The notes beneath the pieces were generated by a model. That model did not search any database, had not been told where the DNA came from, and saw only the letters and a program-made list of their open reading frames with translations. The position numbers and the translations under genes were made by a program. This document shows, piece by piece, positions 60,702 to 64,000 of a stretch of 64,000 bases of DNA; the first letter of the stretch is position 1; each line of letters opens with the position of its first letter. The DNA comes from Tropicimonas isoalkanivorans (GTDB lineage Bacteria; Pseudomonadota; Alphaproteobacteria; Rhodobacterales; Rhodobacteraceae), in assembly GCF_900112335.1 (NCBI RefSeq), contig NZ_FOLG01000003.1:62001-126000 (forward strand), written 5' to 3'.

Positions 60702-61696
60702 TCCCAGCCGACCTCCCTGTTGTCCGCACTGCCGCTCCATCCGGAGCCGAGGATACGGCGGGCGAACCGGAGTGCCGAAACTTCCCCAAACAGGCCCTTT
60801 GGAAGGAACAGGATCGCCCCGAACATGACCAGACCCACGAAAATGTTGCGGGTATCGCCCACGTCCCGCAGCACCTCCGGCAGCAGGATCAGGAGCAGTG
60901 CCCCGATGACCGCCCCCGGCAGGCTGCCGAGGCCCCCGACGACCACCATGGCCAGCACCAGGATGGACTGACTGAAGTTGAAATCGTTGGGAGAGATGTA
61001 GCCCGTCGTATAGGCCCACAGCGCGCCCGCAAGCCCGGCGAAGAAGGCGGAGATGACGAAGGCCTGCATCTTCAGCACGGTCACGTTGATGCCCATGGCG
61101 GCCGCGCATTGGTCGTCCTCGCGCAGGCTGCGCAGGGCATTGCCGTAGTAGGAATTGGTCAGCCTGTAGAGAACGACGACCGACAGCGCCATGATTGCGG
61201 TGACCACGTAGTAGATGCCGATCTCGCTCTCGATGTCGAACCCGAAGAAATCGATGCCCGAGAAGAGCAGCACCCCGTTCGGCCCCTTGGTCACACTCAC
61301 CCAGTTCAGGAAGATCAGGTACAGCATTTGCCCGATGGCCAGCGTCGCAACGGCGAAATAGATCGAGATCAGGCGCATCGTCGGCAGGGCCACGAGAAAT
61401 GCCACGAACGCCGCCGCCAGACCCGCCGCCGGCAGGCCGAGGGTGAAACCGATTTCCAACTCGGAGCCCAGGAGCGCCGCAACGTACGCGCCGATACCGT
61501 AGAACGCCGCGTGGCCCAGGTGCAGCAGCCCGGCGACGCCCGTGACGAGGTGGAGTGAGGCCGCCAGCAGTACGAAGACGGCTGCGATGGTTGCGATCTG
61601 GTAGAAATAGCCCCGGTCGAACGCCATTAGCACGGCCGGCACGACCACGAAGAGCAGGACGACCATACCGACCTTTGTCAGGAGTTGCTTAGACAC
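60698..61696 (-). CDS. livM: Branched-chain amino acid/amide ABC transporter permease LivM
   Basis: The 332-residue permease has about nine hydrophobic helices and LivM hallmarks: LLHLGHAAFYGIGAYVAALL, NSYYGNALRSLREDDQCAAAMGIN and VVGGLGSLPGAVIGA. It starts at a GTG within the end of livH, with GGAGGG just upstream, so initiation is coupled. Confidence 0.92.
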   Translation of the reverse strand: MSKQLLTKVGMVVLLFVVVPAVLMAFDRGYFYQIATIAAVFVLLAASLHLVTGVAGLLHLGHAAFYGIGAYVAALLGSELEIGFTLGLPAAGLAAAFVAFLVALPTMRLISIYFAVATLAIGQMLYLIFLNWVSVTKGPNGVLLFSGIDFFGFDIESEIGIYYVVTAIMALSVVVLYRLTNSYYGNALRSLREDDQCAAAMGINVTVLKMQAFVISAFFAGLAGALWAYTTGYISPNDFNFSQSILVLAMVVVGGLGSLPGAVIGALLLILLPEVLRDVGDTRNIFVGLVMFGAILFLPKGLFGEVSALRFARRILGSGWSGSADNREVGWE

Positions 61697-62603
61697 GTTC
61701 CCTCCGTGCTCCGAAGAGTCCCTGCGGGAAGAAGACGAGGGTGATCAGAAGGAAGGCATAGGCCACCATGTCCGCCCAAACCGAGGAAACGACGCTGGTC
61801 GCCATGCTCTCGGTGATGCCGAGGATCATCGCGCTGATGACCGCGCCAGGGATCGACGACAAGCCGCCCATGACCATGGCAACGAAGGCCTTGATGCCGG
61901 GCGTGAAGCCCATGGAGGGATAGATCGCGCCGTAATAGAGCCCGACGAGAATGCCCGCCAGCGCCCCCATCACGGAGCCGATCACGAAGGTGAGGATGAT
62001 GGTGCGGTCGGTGTTGATACCGCAGTACCGTGCGCCCAGAGGATTGTTCGAGACAGCCCGGATCGACAGGCCGATGGTGCTGTATTTCAGCAGCCATTGC
62101 AGGCCCAGGAACATCACCAGCGCGACCGCGAAGATGATCAGGTCGCCGTTGACGATCGTCACCGGCCCCAACTGGATCTGCTTGTTGATCAGGTAGCTCA
62201 GATCGACCGACTGAAACTGGGAGCCGAAGATCAGCTCCAGCGACTCCCGCGCGACGATGGACATCGCCAGCGACGACATCAGCGTCGCCTCGCGCATCGC
62301 GCGCGATTTCATGGAGGCCTCGTCCGAGAACCGGCGGAAGGGTTTGAAGGCCAACCGCTCCAGGCCGAAACCAGCGAGTGCGCCCACCGCCATTACCACC
62401 AGCAGGACGGCCAACAGCGGCGGCCCGAAAGTCGCGATCATCAGAAGGCCGGCAAAAGCGCCGATGGTGTAGATTTCGCCGTGGGCGAAGTTGACCACGT
62501 TGAGGACCCCGAAGATCAGCGTGAAGCCGATCGCCATAAGGGCGTAGATCATGCCCAGAGACAGGCCGATCGTCAGTTGCTGCAAGTAATACGGATCGAG
62601 CAC
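61689..62603 (-). CDS. livH: Branched-chain amino acid/amide ABC transporter permease LivH
   Basis: The 304-residue permease has LivH hallmarks: LSLGMIYALMAIGFTLIFGVLNVVNFAHGE at the start, SIRAVSNNPLGARYCGIN in the ATPase-contact loop and GGLSSIPGAVISAMILG near the end. GTG 62603 with GAGGGG seven bases upstream is the likely start; the longer frame from 62645 adds 14 unrelated residues. Its end overlaps livM by eight bases. Confidence 0.92.
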   Translation of the reverse strand: MLDPYYLQQLTIGLSLGMIYALMAIGFTLIFGVLNVVNFAHGEIYTIGAFAGLLMIATFGPPLLAVLLVVMAVGALAGFGLERLAFKPFRRFSDEASMKSRAMREATLMSSLAMSIVARESLELIFGSQFQSVDLSYLINKQIQLGPVTIVNGDLIIFAVALVMFLGLQWLLKYSTIGLSIRAVSNNPLGARYCGINTDRTIILTFVIGSVMGALAGILVGLYYGAIYPSMGFTPGIKAFVAMVMGGLSSIPGAVISAMILGITESMATSVVSSVWADMVAYAFLLITLVFFPQGLFGARRERV

Positions 62604-62703
62604 CGTAATCCCCTCTGTTCGGACGGGCCCGCGCCCGTTCGGCATCGCTTCACGAAGCGTTGCGGACGGCAGCCCGGAGGCCGCCGCCCGGCGACAGCGC
62701 GAT

Positions 62704-63822
62704 TTACTTCACTTCGACGAATTCGCCGTTCTCGACCGTGGCCTTGGTGAGTTCCTTGAGCGGCTCGCCGTTTTCGTCGAACGACGTATTGCCGGTGACG
62801 CCCGGGAAATCCGTCGTCGCGGCCACGGCTTCGCGCATCGACTCCCGGGTCACGTCGGGATAGGCGCGCACGACGGCTTCGAGCATGATGTTGACGGCGT
62901 CGTAAGCTTGGGCCGGGAACTGGCCGGGAGCCGCGCCGTCATGGAGCGACTTCCACTCCTCGACGAACTCCTGCACGCCGGCATCCTCGCGCGTCGGCAG
63001 GAACGTGGCGGTGAGGAACAAACCGTCGGCCGCCTCGCCCGACAGTTCGATCAGCTTGTCGTTGTAGGCCGCCGACGTCGAATAGACCGGGATGTCAACG
63101 CCGAGCTGTTCCATCTGCTTCAGGAACTGCGCACCGTCCTCGTAGAAGAAGCCGGTGTAGACGGCATCGGGATTGGTCTCGTCGATCTTGGTGATGATCG
63201 AGCGGAAGTCGGCGAGGCCCCGGTTGAAGAACTCCTCGAAGACGACTTCGCCGCCCATGTCCTTGAACGGGGTCGTGAAGCCCTTCACCACAGACTGTCC
63301 CCAGTCGGTCTGCTCCGCGATCACGGCGACCTTCTCGATGCCCTTCTCGTGCATCCATTCGGCGTTTACGGCGCCTTCCTGGTCCTGGGTGGTGATATTG
63401 CGGAACTGCCATTCGGAAATCTTGGCGAAGTCCGGGTGAGAGGCGGTCTGTGAAAGCTGCACCACGCCAGCCTTCTTGTAGACCTGCGCGGCGGCCATCG
63501 ACACCGTCGAAGTGAAGTCGCCCAGAACCGCAACGATGTCGTCGTTGTCGACGAACTTCCGCGCGATGGTCACGCCTTCCTTGGCGTCGGAGCGAGAGTC
63601 TTCATAGATGATCTCCACAGGCACCGGGAGGGCGCCGGAGGCGTTGAACTTCTCAAGCGCGATCTCGGCGGCCGACTTGAAGTCCTGGCCGTATTGCGCC
63701 GTGTTCCCCGTGAGCGGCAACTGGTATCCGATAACAATAGGGGCATCCTGGGCCCATCCGGCCAACGGGGCGACCGTCGCAGCCAGGGCGAGGGAGACGG
63801 TTAGTCTGCGGCTCAGTATCAT
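62704..63822 (-). CDS. Branched-chain amino acid/amide ABC transporter substrate-binding protein LivJ-like
   Basis: The 372-residue periplasmic protein has a signal peptide ending GWAQ and the Leu/Ile/Val-binding fold: IGYQLPLTGNTAQYGQDF, a VAVLGDFTSTVSMAA loop, a LSQTASHPDF hinge and a YTGFFYEDGAQFLKQ segment. It is first in the operon, 100 bases before livH. Such proteins also bind urea, amides or aromatic acids; the ligand is not fixed by sequence. Confidence 0.9.
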   Translation of the reverse strand: MILSRRLTVSLALAATVAPLAGWAQDAPIVIGYQLPLTGNTAQYGQDFKSAAEIALEKFNASGALPVPVEIIYEDSRSDAKEGVTIARKFVDNDDIVAVLGDFTSTVSMAAAQVYKKAGVVQLSQTASHPDFAKISEWQFRNITTQDQEGAVNAEWMHEKGIEKVAVIAEQTDWGQSVVKGFTTPFKDMGGEVVFEEFFNRGLADFRSIITKIDETNPDAVYTGFFYEDGAQFLKQMEQLGVDIPVYSTSAAYNDKLIELSGEAADGLFLTATFLPTREDAGVQEFVEEWKSLHDGAAPGQFPAQAYDAVNIMLEAVVRAYPDVTRESMREAVAATTDFPGVTGNTSFDENGEPLKELTKATVENGEFVEVK

Positions 63823-63900
63823 CTGCGTTTTCCTTTGATCGTCAGTGAGTTGGGGAGTTCGTCCGGTTGCGTTCCGGATCTCGCTGGTAAAGTTTTGAAA

Positions 63901-64000
63901 TCAAGCGTCCTCGGCCGGGCCGGGTTCCACGACGAGCCGGCAGCACCCGGTCTTGCCCGGTGTCCAGGTCTCGCCCTTGAAGGTGAAGCCCGCGGCACCG
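63901..64000 (-). CDS. C-terminal end of an unidentified gene (cut by window edge)
   Basis: A frame open from the window edge ends in TGA at 63901-63903 and encodes the last 33 residues, ending WTPGKTGCCRLVVEPGPAEDA. It lies 78 bases before the binding-protein gene on the same strand, so it could be the upstream member of the liv operon. The stretch is too short to identify. Confidence 0.45.
   Translation of the reverse strand, partial: GAAGFTFKGETWTPGKTGCCRLVVEPGPAEDA

Noticed and set aside
1-64000. CRISPR arrays, tRNA or rRNA genes, insertion sequences, integrases, attachment sites
   Set aside because: I looked for regular spaced repeats, cloverleaf-like ends, transposase-like proteins and terminal inverted repeats, and found none I could support by eye.

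Overview
The window is a GC-rich, densely packed bacterial chromosome segment. It has many ATGA start/stop overlaps, TRAP and ABC importers, Tat-type signal peptides and a DUF3329-like small membrane protein. This mix fits an alphaproteobacterium, most likely of the Rhodobacterales (roseobacter) type; that placement is inferred from gene style, not from a marker gene. I see no rRNA, tRNA, CRISPR array, insertion sequence or integrase.

Layout. (1) 1-4962: two tandem, paralogous beta-helix/tail-spike-like proteins, the first cut by the window edge, then kdsD and kdsA, which make the Kdo precursor for capsule or LPS. (2) 4969-24472: a catabolic island. A leftward five-gene operon encodes an HMG-CoA-lyase-like enzyme, a TIM-barrel isomerase, a CoA-acylating aldehyde dehydrogenase, a ThDP enzyme and a QuiC1-type 3-dehydroshikimate dehydratase, with a divergent LysR regulator. 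Then come a Gfo/Idh oxidoreductase, two GntR regulators, a complete TRAP importer, an AroE-like dehydrogenase, an IolI-like TIM barrel and a complete inositol/rhizopine-type ABC importer. The set suggests uptake and breakdown of cyclitol or quinate/shikimate-like compounds. (3) 24473-26625: a 1.2 kb gene-free gap, then a second paralogous binding protein with its own terminator. (4) 26711-33115: a sulfotransferase divergent from a glycosyltransferase operon led by a sucrose-phosphate-synthase/phosphatase fusion. (5) 33140-37284: a periplasmic HAD hydrolase, an arylsulfatase and an aldo/keto reductase.

(6) 37443-54136: a guanidino/amidine-centred region. A TetR gene sits between two diverging operons, each carrying one ureohydrolase; one arm adds a NodB-fold hydrolase, the other a NitT/TauT-type importer and two SDRs. 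Next is a leftward operon joining a BtpA-like protein, an APRT-like phosphoribosyltransferase and a protein closely resembling creatinase. It diverges from a LysR gene, which is followed by a polyamine-type ABC importer operon ending in a CodA-like cyclic amidine deaminase. I regard this creatinase/phosphoribosyltransferase/BtpA/deaminase grouping as the best candidate for an undescribed pathway. (7) 54151-55514: an apparently shortened GNAT gene, a tiny membrane ORF and a CruF-like carotenoid biosynthesis protein. (8) 55594-59213: an M20 amidohydrolase, an ATC-hydrolase-family protein and a DadA/PuuB-like FAD oxidoreductase, divergent from an Lrp/AsnC regulator. (9) 59239-63822: a complete Liv-type branched-chain amino-acid/amide ABC importer, then the last codons of one more gene at the window edge.

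Most of the window is importers plus enzymes acting on C-N bonds, cyclic polyols or oxo acids, each under a local regulator. Many start codons were chosen by ribosome-binding-site position, and some differ from the longest open frame.
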